Origin: Apricaphanius iberus
Taxonomy: Eukaryota > Chordata > Actinopteri > Cyprinodontiformes > Aphaniidae
Direction of reading: 5' to 3'
Length of the DNA: 64,000 bases
Assembly: GCA_028564705.1 (NCBI GenBank)
Contig: JAPXFQ010001662.1
Span: forward strand, 3,222,001 to 3,286,000
The notes beneath the pieces are model-generated. The model did no database searches, had not been told where the DNA came from, and saw only the letters and a list, made by a program, of their open reading frames with translations. The position numbers and the translations under genes are program-made. Below, in pieces: positions 23,901 to 36,287 of this stretch (its first letter is position 1; each line of letters opens with the position of its first letter).

Positions 23901-24784
23901 TTAGAAAGAAAAAAAAAGCGGCGTCACAACAACGAATATTCCTGTGAAAGTTACTATATAGACGTAGATAACTTATTATTAGCGTAATTTGAAATGCATT
24001 TCTCCAAATAACATGCGAAACCTACTGCAGTAAAATTAGTTGACTGTTCGACAGGCATCCATTTTATTAATGCGGAGACACCCTCCAACGTCTCACCAAG
24101 AACGGTGCTCATGGAGCAGATACATCACTGCCGAAGGCTTGCTACTAAAGATGGTGGTTTCAGTTAGGGACCACTGATGAATTTTTATACATCACAGAAA
24201 AGAAATTATTATTTCTGCGATTTCCTGACATGGTAACCCCAAACTATAACCTACCTGTCGAGTAGAAACCATGATAGAAACTTAGCGATGGGGGAATCAG
24301 TGGGGAGCCCGACCTGTGCTGTCAGCACACGCTATCGTTGGAAAGTATCTCCTAAAGACACTCTAGTCTTCTTTTTCTCTTTTGAGCCCTTCCTCTCCTT
24401 TCATACACCTCAAAGACTCTTTTCCTCTTGTGACTCACAGCCATTTTCAAACAACCCAGTGAAAACTATGAGGCAAAATGAATGGATAATGGCGTAGAGC
24501 TACAGATAAACGTGAGGGTGCGCATGCAGACTCTCAGGATGATTGACATTTAGGAGTACCTAAAGTGTAGATGATCCACCCAGAAGAAAAAGATCCTCCA
24601 CAATACCTTTAAGGCAGGAAATATACTTGCTTTTTAACCTTGCGTTGACAACTCCTAAAGGCGTCTTGGGCACGTACTACTGGATAGTTCCACTAGGGGG
24701 AAAAGTACAGAACTTAGAGCGGATAGAGTACCAGATTTGTAAGGTAGAAACAAAATAAACATATCAACCTTAGAGGAGAGCAAG

Positions 24785-25474
24785 GGTGTTTCTCAATGTC
24801 AAGATGCCTCGCCTACCACGCCAATGCCTTGGTAGGTGAAGCACCTTGCTTACGTGGACACTGTCCTTCCTTGGTCAAAGAAAACGGTTAAATGGACTCA
24901 CCTCACGTGACCGTAACCGCTCGCTTACTTCTTTTTATGTCCCCCCCATCGTAGTAGCATATTAGAGTAGTAACATTCCTTCAGCTATGGAACTGGAAAT
25001 GTATAACGAGCGTTTACATTTTCTTAATTGTGTATATTTTGGTTAAATCAAATGTGTAAGCAAGTTAGAACCTAGTAGCCACCGAAGCTGCAACTATTAA
25101 GCAACTAAGCAACCATATATAACTGCTTTGGATCAAAAAAAAAACCAACAACAACATTTTAGATATAAGCTCAATATCTACAATTAGTAAAAAATAGGAA
25201 ATTTGCCCCCTAAGTAGCAATTACTGGCTCCTTATTCACTATGATTTTGAAAATACCAGGCTGTATTCTGCAATATTTTTGACCTAGAGAAGGCATCAAG
25301 GCACCTCCCATGTGTCCTTGGTCAGTTGGCTAAACGGCAGACAAACGGAGGGTAGATGCCTTGGTAGCACATGAACATTGGAACATGCCGTGGCGGTCCC
25401 TGATGATGTATCTCCTAGGCAGCCCGGGCGGGACCAAGGCATCAAGGCGAGGTTCCTTGGCATTGAAAAACACC
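24785..25474. mobile_element. MITE-like element with terminal inverted repeats
   Basis: The left end GGTGTTTCTCAATGTCAAGA and the right end, read in reverse complement as GGTGTTTTTCAATGCCAAGG, match over about 30 bp including a following CCTCGCCT block. Inside are several copies of AAGGCATCAAGGC or TGCCTTGGTAGG. The length is 690 bp and there is no transposase frame. No clear target duplication was seen, so the superfamily is open. Confidence 0.75.
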
Positions 25475-26104
25475 ACAGCTCTTAAATCTTCAGATTGTGA
25501 CAGAAAAAAAAAATGGCAGCAGTGTCGTAGAAGGTCGTAAGACCATATTTACCTCTATTGTTGCTTGTTTTCCAACTGCTTTTGCTGCTGTTGACCCCAT
25601 GTACTAAATATATATTTTTGCTTGAGGAAAATTGCAATGCACAGTGGCTTTGACAGGTAACTTTAATTTGAATACTGATATGGAAATATAACATGTTTGA
25701 TTAGTCGTAAGTGAAAAAGTAGTCATATTTAGAGTGACACATATCACCATCACTGGAAATGATCTTCACTGTTAGATAACTTCTAAACTACATTAGTTGT
25801 TTTCCATAGTCTTTGGTACCATTGTTAAAGATGTCTGAAAAACCTTGATATAGCTAATTAATATTTAAAACAAAATCAGCAGTGTCACTGACAAACTTTC
25901 TGTTAACACTTTGTACAACCCTTTTTCTCCAACAGTTCCTCTTTCAACAATATGTAATGAGGATGTGTTATCCTGGCTCCTCTGTTATGTTCTCTTCTCT
26001 TTAGCTCATCCCTCTGGGTTTCCATTTGAATTATGCCTTGCATCGCCCATAGAAGAAGGTCCATTTTGTTTATGTTCAACCATTACTGTGTTGATTTGGC
26101 CAAA

Positions 26105-26340
26105 TGATTAAGGCTTATTTTCCTGCAGATGGGTCCAACTGCAACCTTTATTAAGTTTTCTGGGAGAGGTCATCAAATATACATTTAAAGTACGATTACA
26201 CCAGATAAAGTCCCTGATGCCATTTGCTCCAACAGTGTTCCCAGGATATTTGGAAGAGAAACAAGCCCACAGCATTACAGATCCCCCACCAGACAGTAAA
26301 AATGGTCATACTGCTTCATCGCAAACCTGCTTTTTTATGT
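26105..26340 (-). mobile_element. Tc1-like remnant (weak)
   Basis: AAACAAGCCCACAGCATTAC followed by AGATCCCCCACCAGACAG recalls the reverse complement of a Tc1-like DDE region in other fish copies. No termini were found. Confidence 0.4.
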
Positions 26341-26394
26341 TTGCTGCTTAAAAGCTCGAATCTAAAATAAACAGATCACTGTAGTCAAGTGAAA

Positions 26395-26770
26395 TTACAT
26401 CCATCCATCCATTTTCTTAACCGCTTAATCCTTCATGGGTCGCGGGTGGGCTGGTGCCTATCTCCAGCTGTCAACGGGCGAGAGGCGGGGTACACCCTGG
26501 ACAGGTCGCCAGTCCATCACAGGGCCACTTAGAGATAGACAGGACAAACAACCATGCACACACTCACACAAAAGGACAATTTGGTGAGATCAATTAACCT
26601 GACAGTCATGCTTTTGTACTGTGGGAGGAAGCTGGAGTACCCAGAGGGAACCCACGCATGCACGGGGAGAACATGCAAACTCCATGCAGAAAGAACCTGG
26701 GCCAGGATACAAACCCACAACCTTCTTGCTGCAAGGCAACAGTGCTAACCACTGCGCCACCGTGCAGCCT
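26395..26770 (-). mobile_element. 3' end of a non-LTR-type repeat, reverse orientation
   Basis: Runs from a short (ATCC) tail (CATCCATCCATCCATT) through GGGTCGCGGGTGGGCTGGTG, CTATCTCCAGCTGTCAACGG, GGTACACCCTGGACAGGTCG and GTCCATCACAGGGCCACTTA to AACCACTGCGCCACCGTGCA. This is a very common fish 3' repeat. Other copies are at 32290-32460, 32970-33195 and, in forward orientation, 50985-51060. The LINE or SINE class is not certain. Confidence 0.75.
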
Positions 26771-28169
26771 CGTCAAGTCAAATTATGAATAAAAAAAACA
26801 ACTAACATGTTGTTGCACAGCAAATGCTGTATCATTGGATATCTTCATTTGGTATGTAGATGGAGATCAGGTGCAGCCACCTCTTTCTTCAGTTTTTAAA
26901 TCTTCTCAGGAATCTTTAGCTCCGTTCAACATTCTGCATAATGTCCCTGATTGGAAACTTTGTTGGATATGATGACTTCTATCATTCTGTGTTAAAGAAT
27001 ATAATTTAATTAACCCAGGAAAAAATGTTATCACTGCAAAAAAACAAACAAAAAAACAACACTGATTAACTAGAAAAACATAAATTATAAAGAAAAAACT
27101 AAATCTTCAGATACATATGAAGAAGGATGTGTTTGGAGTGCCAGTCATTGTGAATGGCATTTTATGTGACCAGAAGCGGCCAAAAAGTTCAGAGGGTGTT
27201 GTTTGTTATTCGTTCCTCCTCTACAGGGGCCAAATGGTTGTTCCTCTGGTTCCTAAATCTACGTCATGTCCCAGAAACTTTCCAGTCGAGTTCTTGCTGT
27301 GACCTGTAGACCTCACCTGAGGCTGTGCTGCCATTAGTTTCCCATTTTAGCTTTCACATAGCGTCCTCTGTTTGAGATAATGTTGTTGCAGCATCACGTA
27401 AATGTCAGTGTTGGATCTTAAGACGGATATATGGTGTCCTTTATGAACAAGAAAAATCTAAATTACATCTATTCATCTAACATTACCAGGCATCCAGATT
27501 ATTGTTCTGTTTGTTATCTCTCACCACCTTGCTTGTTTTTACTTGTAGGCCGACATACACTGAAAAACATTTTTTTTTTTGCTGGTAATTTTATAACATC
27601 AATGTAAAAAAAAAAATTTGTTCTTGTTTAAATACTGGTTTTGTTGTTATTTTGAGTTGATCCAATCAGCATTTTTATCCTGACTATTTTAAAACATTAG
27701 TTATTTTAATTTTACTCAATAAGATTGAAGCTGTATGCAAAAAAAAATATACAAAAAGTAAATATTGGAAATGCATAATTCCACATTTTTAATTAAAGTG
27801 CAAAACTAAGACAGACAGCTTTGGGTAAAATGAAAAAAAGGAAAATCTGTCCGTTAAGTTGTGCAAATCTACATATCTGTGATATTGGACAGTAAATAGA
27901 GCACTATCCAACCAGTTGTAGTAAGACATTTTAGATTGATTTTGTATCACTTGGTGACATGACCTGGAAGCTACTGAAGGAAAACCTAAAATATTACAGT
28001 AACATTTTTAATATTAAATGTTCAATGCAATCAAATGTCTAATAAATTGCTGTGTCTGGTTCTTTAGATGTGGTAAGACATCACATGTGATCACATAAAC
28101 TCGAAGCTATAATGAAGAAAAATATCACATATTTTACATTAACATTAAGATGTTTGGAGATATTGAAAA

Positions 28170-28616
28170 CCAAACCCACAGCCTTCAGGAGTGAGAGGCG
28201 ATGCAGCCGCTTTATTAGCGCAGTTCTTGGTGAGACGATGGAGGGAGAGTCCGCTTTAATGAAACAAATGTCCTCCTAATGTCCAACTTAAAACTAAGTT
28301 CACAGTTAAGTTTCTTATAGCATGCAGACAACAAGAGCACTCAGAGAATCTGCCCACTCACCAAATTATCATTATCATATTTGAAGCGGCGTCATCAGCA
28401 GCGTTCTGTCCCTGCAGCTGAAGTGTAACTGTCAGAAAGCCGCTTGACACCGCTGCGCTTCATTCAACTACATTGTAGTAACGCGCCACTTTACAACCCC
28501 AGTAAGGGTAACGTCGTGGTAATAATATGAAAAGTCATTAAATAGATTACTCCTTTACCTAAAAATTAACGGCGTTAGTAATGGCATTATATTTAAATGC
28601 GTTACTCTCAACACTG
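28170..28616 (-). mobile_element. hAT-type element, one end preserved
   Basis: Read from the right, the end is CAGTGTTGAGAGTAACGCAT, with AACGCCGTTAATTTTT further in. It matches the CAGTGTTGGGAGTAACG terminus of a common fish hAT family. The other terminus was not found and no frame remains. Confidence 0.6.
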
Positions 28617-29034
28617 GGCACAGTTATAATGATTTTATGACAGACTTCATGTAAAACGCCTGCTCTGACAATGTTTGGATGCTGTTCAATGATTTATGTT
28701 GAGCTCTTGTTGCATACCTAGGTGGTAATTTCTGTATTTCAGGTTTTTACTTATTTTTTTGCAGTTATGGGTTTCTCATTTCATATGTTGTTTATACCTG
28801 TTAGATACCTTACTTTTTTTCTGTGGTTTGTTCTAGTTTGTTCCTAGTTCGTAAATAACAACCCTTACACCATTCCTAACATCCCTGTGGATGCACACTA
28901 TGGGGTTTCTTAATTTTCTGTCAGATTTTGATCCGTCTTGTAACTGAAAATACTTTATTTTAGCAGGAACATGTATTGTTCTAGATCGGTTCAGATTTTG
29001 TTTCCTCTTTGTTTTTTTATTGAAAATCTGAGTG

Positions 29035-29165
29035 AATAAGATGGGGTTCCTCAAGGTTCTAGTCTCAGCCCACTTTCATTTAATAAATTAATGTTTTTCC
29101 CTAACTCAGATTATTGAGCATTACAACATCTCTAAGCATACGCATGCTGATAGTATACCATTATA
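29035..29165 (+). pseudogene. Non-LTR retrotransposon reverse-transcriptase scrap
   Basis: Reads DGVPQGSSLSPLSFNKLM, the GVPQGS motif of non-LTR reverse transcriptases. After two stops and a frame change comes HAD..PLY at about 29138-29165 where the catalytic YADD motif would lie. About 40 codons remain, clearly dead. Confidence 0.8.
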
Positions 29166-30526
29166 CATATGCTGGCAAAAGTATGTGTACTTGTGCTTTT
29201 ATAGATACAATAGGTGCCATCGTTCTTGATTCACAGGTTTTAATTTAATGTTGGCTTAACATAGGCATAAGCAAATATTAAAGACCATTTAGTAATCCAG
29301 TTTGTGTTATAGACAAGCAAACTATTTACATATTTTGTATAAATCCCAGTTTCTGATGTTAAAAACTCAAACCCAACCATTTAAAGCCATTTTGATATGC
29401 TTTACTTACGCCAACATCATCTTCAAGCTTGTATTTGTTTTTTAAATCGTAACCCACCGCATTTGCTTTCGTTTCACAGTATCAGGAGGAGAAAATAATT
29501 TGTGTTTATTGATTTCATCTAATTTCACAAAACAGTGATGATTTAATTTATCAGAGAAATAAGGACGACTGAATGTATTAGGTTCTGTGGTTGTGCTAAT
29601 ATGATTTCCACTTTGCATATTAATACACATTAAGGTGCATTTGGTGTGTGAACTAAAATAGAATATAAGGCTTTTTAGAGGGGGTCCCACATATTCATAG
29701 ATTTAAACAGTTTTTTTTTATAGTTTCCGTTCACCTACATTGCATTACAGATTTTGCAAGAATAAGCTCCTGTTTAACATCTACAGCTTCTTGCAATTCA
29801 AGTATTGTATATTGACTTTGACATAAAATGTTATCTAATTTGAAACTTATAAATGTGACAAAAAGCTATCTATAATGGGAAAATGCCCTATTACAAAACT
29901 ATATATTTAATGGTGGTGATTTCATGTTGGATAAGAGGTGATCAGAATAGAAAATCTGTTTGTTTTTGTATCTTATGTGGTTTTTCAATCATTTGGCTCA
30001 GGTTCAGCGAACAACCTGTTATGGTTTAATCAGCTCTGTCTTGTTTGTTTGCCTTATGTTGTAGAGATAATGGGAAGCATTAGTTAGGGTATGAACATGA
30101 TGAGCCTGTAATCCACTTTTACTATATATTCCTAAACACATTCCCTGAGCTCTTTCTACATCTTTCCCCTCGAGCTAATGTTCTGTTGTGTCAAATCACC
30201 ACTAAGGCCATAGTAATTTGGTTTGATTGAAATCCCTTGAGGACAAAAACATCATTAGTCTGAAAAAAGTAGCACATAAAAAACACATCAAAAATGACTT
30301 TGTTTTTTAATTTTCTCTCCCACAGGGAGAGGCCATATGTAGCTGATGATAATTGGTAGTTTGTTAATAATGGCTTCATGCCTCCTTCCCTGCATATGTT
30401 AAATCCCAATTTGCATGCATAATTCAGCGCTTTAAGATTGATAAATTAAGAAAAATAGCAATATTTGTTTTGCATATTTATTATCCTCCAGGATTGCTTA
30501 TTTTCTATTTGTTTTCTGTTCTCCAG

Positions 30527-30645
30527 ATGAATTTAACCCTGAAGTCCCAAAGCTGGAGAAGAGCGTGAGTGGCAGTAGCCCGTCGCGTGACCGCCTTCTC
30601 CTCACCGTGGCGACGATGCTCGTGTCGGCCGTCCTGTTGTCTTAG
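30527..30645 (+). CDS. efna3: efna3 terminal coding exon 5: C-terminus with GPI-anchor signal
   Basis: This last coding exon gives residues 149-187 and a TAG stop at 30643-30645. It begins DEFNPEVPKLEKSVSGSSP, close to the NPQVPKLEKSISGTSP segment of mammalian ephrin-A3 and strong evidence for the paralogue call. The small-residue stretch SGSS (163-166) is the likely GPI attachment region. It is followed by a short polar linker (PSRDR) and a hydrophobic tail (LLLTVATMLVSAVLLS) that the transamidase would remove, leaving the protein lipid-anchored on the outer leaflet. The acceptor is TTCTCCAG (AG at 30525-30526). The exon is markedly more GC-rich than its surroundings. Confidence 0.95.
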
Positions 30646-31537
30646 CGACCGTCACAAGGAGCTTGCTGGACCACCTTGTCCAAAGGGCTTTGAATTCCAC
30701 CAAGCTTTTTTTGAAGATGTGAAAGATGAAAGAAGCAAATGAAGAAAAGACAAAGAAAAAAGAAGTGAGGCCTTTAATACTGTCATATTTACACCTGTAT
30801 CACATGAAAACTACAGTATTTTATGCAGGTGTGGTGACCACATGGAGATTACAACCTATCTTAAGAATCCAATTTTTCTTGTGCTGCTCTCATTGGATGC
30901 AGATGAGAGATTTTTTGTAGCATGATAGAGATGAGAACAAAAAAATGAAGTGTTACTCTCATTTGATGATGAAAGGAAGGTTTTTGTCTTAGTTTTGAAG
31001 AAGATGGCAACTTTAACTTCTAGAGTGGAATTTTTTTAAGCCTTTGCTGCATCAAGCCAAACTTTGATGTTGTAAAAAAAAAAAAAAAGGCAAGATGGAC
31101 TTTGGAAACTGTAACAAGCCTTTATAAGATTAGTGAGTAATCAAAACGACTGTCATTGTCCTGGACATTGTAGAATGTTTTCATACTGGTGTCTGGTAGC
31201 TGCTGATGATAAAAGGCTGGAGAAAAAGGGTGAAAATTTGTAAGAACATCCATGGGTCTTTCAGTAGTTCATTTTCTCCAGACATCAAAAATGCTCTGGC
31301 TTTGTGATAGGCACAGATTCAAAGCCTGCTTCTCTTCGAAGGGTACCAAGTGCCCCTCAGAGCTAGTCTTTTGTCTGCATTTCCTGCCTTCACCCTGTAA
31401 CAACCCGAGAAAAATACAGACCCTGGACTAGTAATTTGACGGCACTTAGACACAGTAGATGTGGCATAGATGTGTGTTTTGTTCCGCCGCATTTACCTCC
31501 AGCAATGGGCTCACAAAAGTTCCAGATGTCAAACCTT

Positions 31538-31568
31538 AAAAAAAAAAGGGGGGGGGGGGGGGGGGGGG
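31538..31568 (+). repeat. A10G21 homopolymer tract in the efna3 3' UTR
   Basis: Ten A followed by twenty-one consecutive G on the sense strand. The G run has enough guanines to fold as a G-quadruplex in DNA or in the efna3 mRNA. Length is likely polymorphic, and such runs are also prone to sequencing and assembly error. Confidence 0.95.
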
Positions 31569-32015
31569 TTTCCTCACAGCAATCAGCACTGTTGTTCAGA
31601 AACGCCTCTAATTTGCAATTGTTCAGAAACTGTCAGCAGCAACTTGGCCTCTTTTGATTCCCAGATTATCGGGTTTTTTTCTCCACTTCAGGGGCTTGCA
31701 GCCAATCAGGGCTGACAGCCACTGCAGTAGTCCCAGTTACCACGGAGACGACCCCATACAGTCGCCAAAGTGTGGCAGGTGCCTGAGGAGAATTTATGCT
31801 TACAGCCTCAATCTGTAGTCATAGAAGAATAGACCCAGTATGAGCATGTGGATCTTGTGCCATATTGTGAAAGGCATTTTTGTGAAAATACAAAATTTTG
31901 GCAAGACAATTCTTCCCCGAGGGTTTTAACTAAAACTGTTTGAATCATGACCTGTTGTGATGCTGTAAGGCATTAGTATCACAAAGCTCTTCATTTTTAG
32001 GACAGATAGTGAATC

Positions 32016-32021
32016 AATAAA
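32016..32021 (+). promoter_or_regulatory. Candidate poly(A) signal AATAAA of efna3
   Basis: This is the first canonical AATAAA hexamer downstream of the efna3 stop codon, about 1.37 kb after it. It is followed by T-rich sequence (TCTTAATCCTTCC). Use of the site is inferred. Confidence 0.5.
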
Positions 32022-32289
32022 TCTTAATCCTTCCTCTGACTGGAAGTAAAATTAAGATAATGAAGTGGCCCAGTTTTTTCTCCCCAAACTTGAATTATTC
32101 TAGAGAATCTTTGGAAGGAACAAAATATTATGGTGATGGTTAGGAGGCCTTCTATTACACAATCGCTTCAAGCTTATCACCAGAGATTAATCTTCAAACT
32201 ACCAGTAAACATACAAAAAGCTGGCAAAGCTGTTAGGGATATTTTAAGATATTACTTAGTTTTCAACTACTGCTGCTGCTTCTGCTGTC

Positions 32290-33195
32290 AATCCATCCAT
32301 TCTCTATACAGGCTAATCCTTGCAGAGTGGCAAAAAACAGGATACACCCTGGACTTGCCATCAGTCCGTCACAGAGCAGCTTAGAGACATACAGGACATG
32401 CAATCATGCACCCAGTTATAAATAAGGACAATTTGAAGATACTAATAAACCTGATAGGCATTTTTAACCTCAGTCAAGAATGCATATGTGAATACTGGAA
32501 TCCCTACCTTTGTGTGTGTATAAGCAAGCTGGTGCAGAACATTTCCCCATATGAGTTTTCGGCAGCCGGCGAAGCCAGGGTGGATCTGGCCAAGGAACCA
32601 GAGACCAGAGGCATGAGGGCACCCCACCCCCCAGTGGGGACCTGAACATGGAACGGTGGCTTGGGAGCCACAATCACCAGGCCGCACCAGGCCAGTACCC
32701 ACAGCTGACATCTTAACACCCTTCTGCCTGGGGCTTTGAGAGGCCACACCAACAGCCACAGCATACGGACGTCACCCCCAGACCAGGCCCAGCGAGCACC
32801 CAAACACCAAGCTCAAACAGCTCACCAGTATTAGTCTTGCACTCTGTGGGGCACCAAGTCCAAGCATCTAACCAAGGCCAATGAAACCCACCAAAGAACC
32901 TACCAAGCATACAGCAACATACAGAACAGGCAATCAAGTGGAGATACTGGACCCTGCCCCCGCCAAGACGCATGGGACATGCAATACTTCACACACCCAT
33001 ACATAAGGACAATCTGGAGAGACTAGTCATCCTGTATTAATATTTTCTGGACACTGGGAGGAAGCCAGAGTATGTGGAGAGAACCCAGTCATGCACAGGG
33101 AGAACATGCAAACTTCATACAGACCAACCCAGTCTAGAGTTTGAATGCAGGACCTTCTTGCTACAAGGCGACAGTGCCACCACATAGAACCCAGC
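32290..33195. repeat. Two degenerate copies of the 26395-type repeat around a GC-rich segment
   Basis: The block GGACATGCAATCATGCACCC with AAGGACAATTTGAAGATACT (32393-32445) recurs as GGGACATGCAATACTTCACA with AAGGACAATCTGGAGAGACT (32971-33025). Between them lies a GC-rich stretch (about 32555-32955, CCAGGCC and CACC rich) that looks unlike its surroundings and has no supported coding frame. Confidence 0.6.
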
Positions 33196-34799
33196 ACTGC
33201 TACTACAACTACTTCTTCTATTAAAAATAATAATGTAAAATAAGTATCAGTTTACATTTTAATAAAAATTGGCATGAAAAACATTATTTGTTGTCCACAG
33301 CAGTCAAACCCCTCTTATAGATGCTGACCTTCTTTTTGCTTCCACTGGTATTTTGAAGATTGAATTACACTTCTGAACTCCAAGTCTTTTAAGGTAGAGG
33401 GGTTTTCTTCCCATCACCCATATCATTTCCTACACAGACCCCCTAACAGATTCCACTGGATTAATATTATTTCAAGTAAACTACAACAAAACAATGCATC
33501 AATATGATTTAAACAAAGACTTTAGTGTTTCATTCAACAAAGACAATTTCTACACAAAACTTTGTTGCTTTCCTTGGAGAATTCACAATATGGCCGATTT
33601 CCCATTGTATTGTCTCTGTGGGGCAACAAAGCCAATGCAACGTCTACTCTTGTATGTCTGAAACTGGTCGTGACACTGTCTTGATAAAAAAAACCAAAAG
33701 ATAAATAAAAGGTGTGAATGTGAAACTTATCAGAAGTTCTTTTATACTACGTAGGGAAACCTTAATCAAAATTGTGTTATTTATTTACTTTTAAAATGCT
33801 CTTATTTTGACATCAAAGTGTATTTATTATCTACATCATTTATTAATGTGCATTCTTAGGCCTTTGCTCAATAAGCTATCGTGCCATTTTTTAAAGTCAT
33901 TTTTCTTAAAACTGTTGGATTCGTACTGCAGTATTTAGCTTGTTTAGATAGAGATAATTCAGCCGGTAACAGACAGACAGTTCTTGGTCAATAATTCAGT
34001 GCAAGCACACTCAGTTAGCCGAGTCTCATGTAAAAAGATGCAGCTGATAATATTGCTGAAAAGCATGTCATAAACCACCTGGGAATGCATAGACAGAGCT
34101 GTCATCGTTGGATCCTGCATTGTAATGTACATTTATAAATACATGCAGGGTTCTTGAATGTGTATGAGTGTTTAGCATTGGTGTGGTGGGGTGGGGGGGT
34201 TTGTGTGTGTGGGAGTGAAAGATAGGATGTATGTAGGTGGAACGTGTTCGTCAGCGCTTTTAAAGTACGTGGCATTTAGAAAATTTTGTACCCGTTAGCG
34301 GAGTCATTTGTAGGATCTGAATATGCAAGCGCGTGTGAGGGAGAATGTGCTTTTCAGTCTTGTTAGTTTATGTTTAAGGGGGGGATCTGAGACGCCGGCA
34401 AAAGCATTTACTTTTACTGAAGACAACCACAACACGTGTTTACGTTTGACAAGAATTAATAAACTGTAAATTAAACCAAGAATGAGCAAAATTATGCCAA
34501 TTAAAATCTTTTTGCAAACTTTGTCTCAGAGTCTTTATTTTTCCATCTGAATCAAATTTTGTACAAACATTACCTAAAAGTGATATTGGCAACTCTTTTA
34601 AGGTCTTATTAATTATATGCTAAACAGCTGACACAATTATTCATTTTATGCTTTCGAATGTACTGGCTCATGCAAACTGGCTGTTTCCGAAGGATTTAAA
34701 AATGGAAGTTCCAGCCAAGTGCTGCTAATTAAATTGGTCAACTGATCAACAGCACGTGTGACTACCTTTTTATAAGCAGGCACTTTGGGCCTTCGGTGC

Positions 34800-35055
34800 A
34801 TACATTGTGTCAAAATTATGTGATGATGGAAAGACATCAGCAATTGTAGAGACAATTTTCACTGCCCATCAATCTGTGAAAGCTTTAAAGCCCTCTTTCA
34901 ATGTTTTTAAAACTTTTGATATACAGAAAAAAGTATTGACTAGAGGAAATACCTTCAGGTTTGTAGCCAGACTTCACAGGAGTGGATACCCCAGCAAATT
35001 CACTACAAGGTGGGACCCAGCAACTCCACAAACAAGATCTCTAGCCTATCTCTGA
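34800..35055 (+). mobile_element. Possible transposase N-terminal fragment
   Basis: An open frame contains SGYPSKFTTRWDPATP, which resembles the GRPSKFTPRSD linker between the two DNA-binding halves of Tc1-like transposases. It lies just upstream of a clearer Tc1 remnant, but the two need not be one copy. Confidence 0.35.
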
Positions 35056-35078
35056 CTCTAAATTTGTGAAGTGCGTTA

Positions 35079-35480
35079 TTGTGCCTTGCAAAAGTATCTC
35101 TAGCCACTGAGATTTTTCACATGGTGTTCCATTGCAAACAAAAAAACGTATTTAATGGGATTTTATTTGAAAAACCACTAACGTGTCACATTAAATCTGA
35201 GGAAGAAGGTGGGCTGGTCCAAGCAAAACACCTTTGGTAGTGTAAAACTTACTTTAATTACTGTGGTCGCAGCATCATGCTGTGGGGATTCTTTTCTTAA
35301 CTAGTGACGGGAGAGCTCACCAGATTTGTTGGATTTGTTTATACAGTCTGACTGAGCTTGAGCAATTTTTAAAGGCAAGAAAAACTTACAGCTTGTGTTG
35401 TGCAAAGGTGGCTGAAAGCTATCGTAAAACGATTTCACCGATATCTTGGTGTAAGATGTGAATCAGCAGCTAAAGCTTGA
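35079..35480 (+). mobile_element. Internally deleted Tc1-like remnant
   Basis: The left terminus TGCCTTGCAAAAGTATCTCT is the usual start of a fish Tc1-like inverted repeat. It runs quickly into GCAGCATCATGCTGTGGGGA (SIMLWG motif) and then CTGACTGAGCTTGAGCAATT (LTELEQF), skipping the middle of the transposase. No intact frame. Confidence 0.7.
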
Positions 35481-36220
35481 TTCAGGCTGTGTCACTGAAA
35501 TAATGCAGCAATGTTGTGAAGAGCGGGTCAAAATCCTTTTTCCATGACTGTCAACAGTAATGGGAGCTTTGCTTTAGATTTAAAATTCAAAAGATATTGG
35601 AAAAATTAGAAATTAGAATAGATTTTCCCCATTTGCCCACTAGAGCTTCTGTAATAAAACCATCACCATGGTTCTGCTCTCCCATGTGCTTCTTTTCCTC
35701 ATCCACTCTCCATTTTTAGATGGACCGGCTTTAAACAAAAGTATAAACGCTTACGTTGGGCATAAATTATCAGTTTTTTATTATGGTCCTATTTAGAGGA
35801 TCACATTTCAGTTTTAATAAGCATCTCTGCAATGAAACTCAATCACAGCATGGAGTGGAGGCAGAATCACCGCTCCATGTTTCCCATTCTGTCCCTCTGT
35901 CTGACTGAAAAAAAAAAGGGGAAAAAACACCTGCAAGCCTTTCACGTCTCTGCAGATTTGCCACTCTACATCACTCCCCTTTCCTCCCCCTGCCCCTTTC
36001 GGCTTCTTTCTGATCTTCCTACACACCACAGAAAGGCGGTGACAATGTGAGGGAAGTGTCTCAGATGCGCTAATGTCCATGTCAAAAAGGGACAAAAGAG
36101 GGCAGAGGAAATATTTACTTTGATGTTGCACATAAGACCCAAAGCAGAATAGATTTGGTGAGGAGTTTTTGGGCTTCTAGACTTGGGACAGATGTTCAGG
36201 TTGGTCAATGTAATATATAC

Positions 36221-36225
<5 letters not shown>

Positions 36226-36284
<59 letters not shown>
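36226..36284. repeat. (AT)n microsatellite at a Tc1 insertion site
   Basis: About 29 AT units that abut the CAGT terminus of the transposon at 36285. Frames translating it as alternating Tyr-Ile are artefacts. Confidence 0.97.

Positions 36285-36287
<3 letters not shown>

Larger units (their letters stand above)
17616..30526 (+). other. efna3: efna3 intron 4
   Basis: A 12.9-kb intron, the longest fully contained in the window. Repeats are listed separately: 17945, 20436, 22668, 23690, 24785, 26105, 26395, 28170, 29035. Stretches with nothing recognisable: 18290-20430, 20650-22660, 22740-23690, 23900-24780, 25480-26100, 26770-28170 and 29170-30526, apart from poly-A/T runs. A frame at 20945-21274 is longer than most here but has no recognisable domain. 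Confidence 0.85.
30646..32040 (+). other. efna3: efna3 3' UTR (extent inferred)
   Basis: The stretch after the efna3 stop has no continuing frame and is taken as 3' UTR. The first canonical AATAAA after the stop is at 32016-32021, so an end near 32040 is inferred. It contains an A15 run (31074-31088) and an A10G21 tract (31538-31568). No splice-like break was needed. Longer forms using later AATAAA motifs cannot be excluded. Confidence 0.6.

Noticed and set aside
30646..32040. A miR-210 seed site in the 3' UTR, since mammalian EFNA3 is a known miR-210 target
   Set aside because: Reading the UTR through, I found no CGCACA or ACGCACA. The nearest is GGCACAG near 31310, which lacks the seed match.
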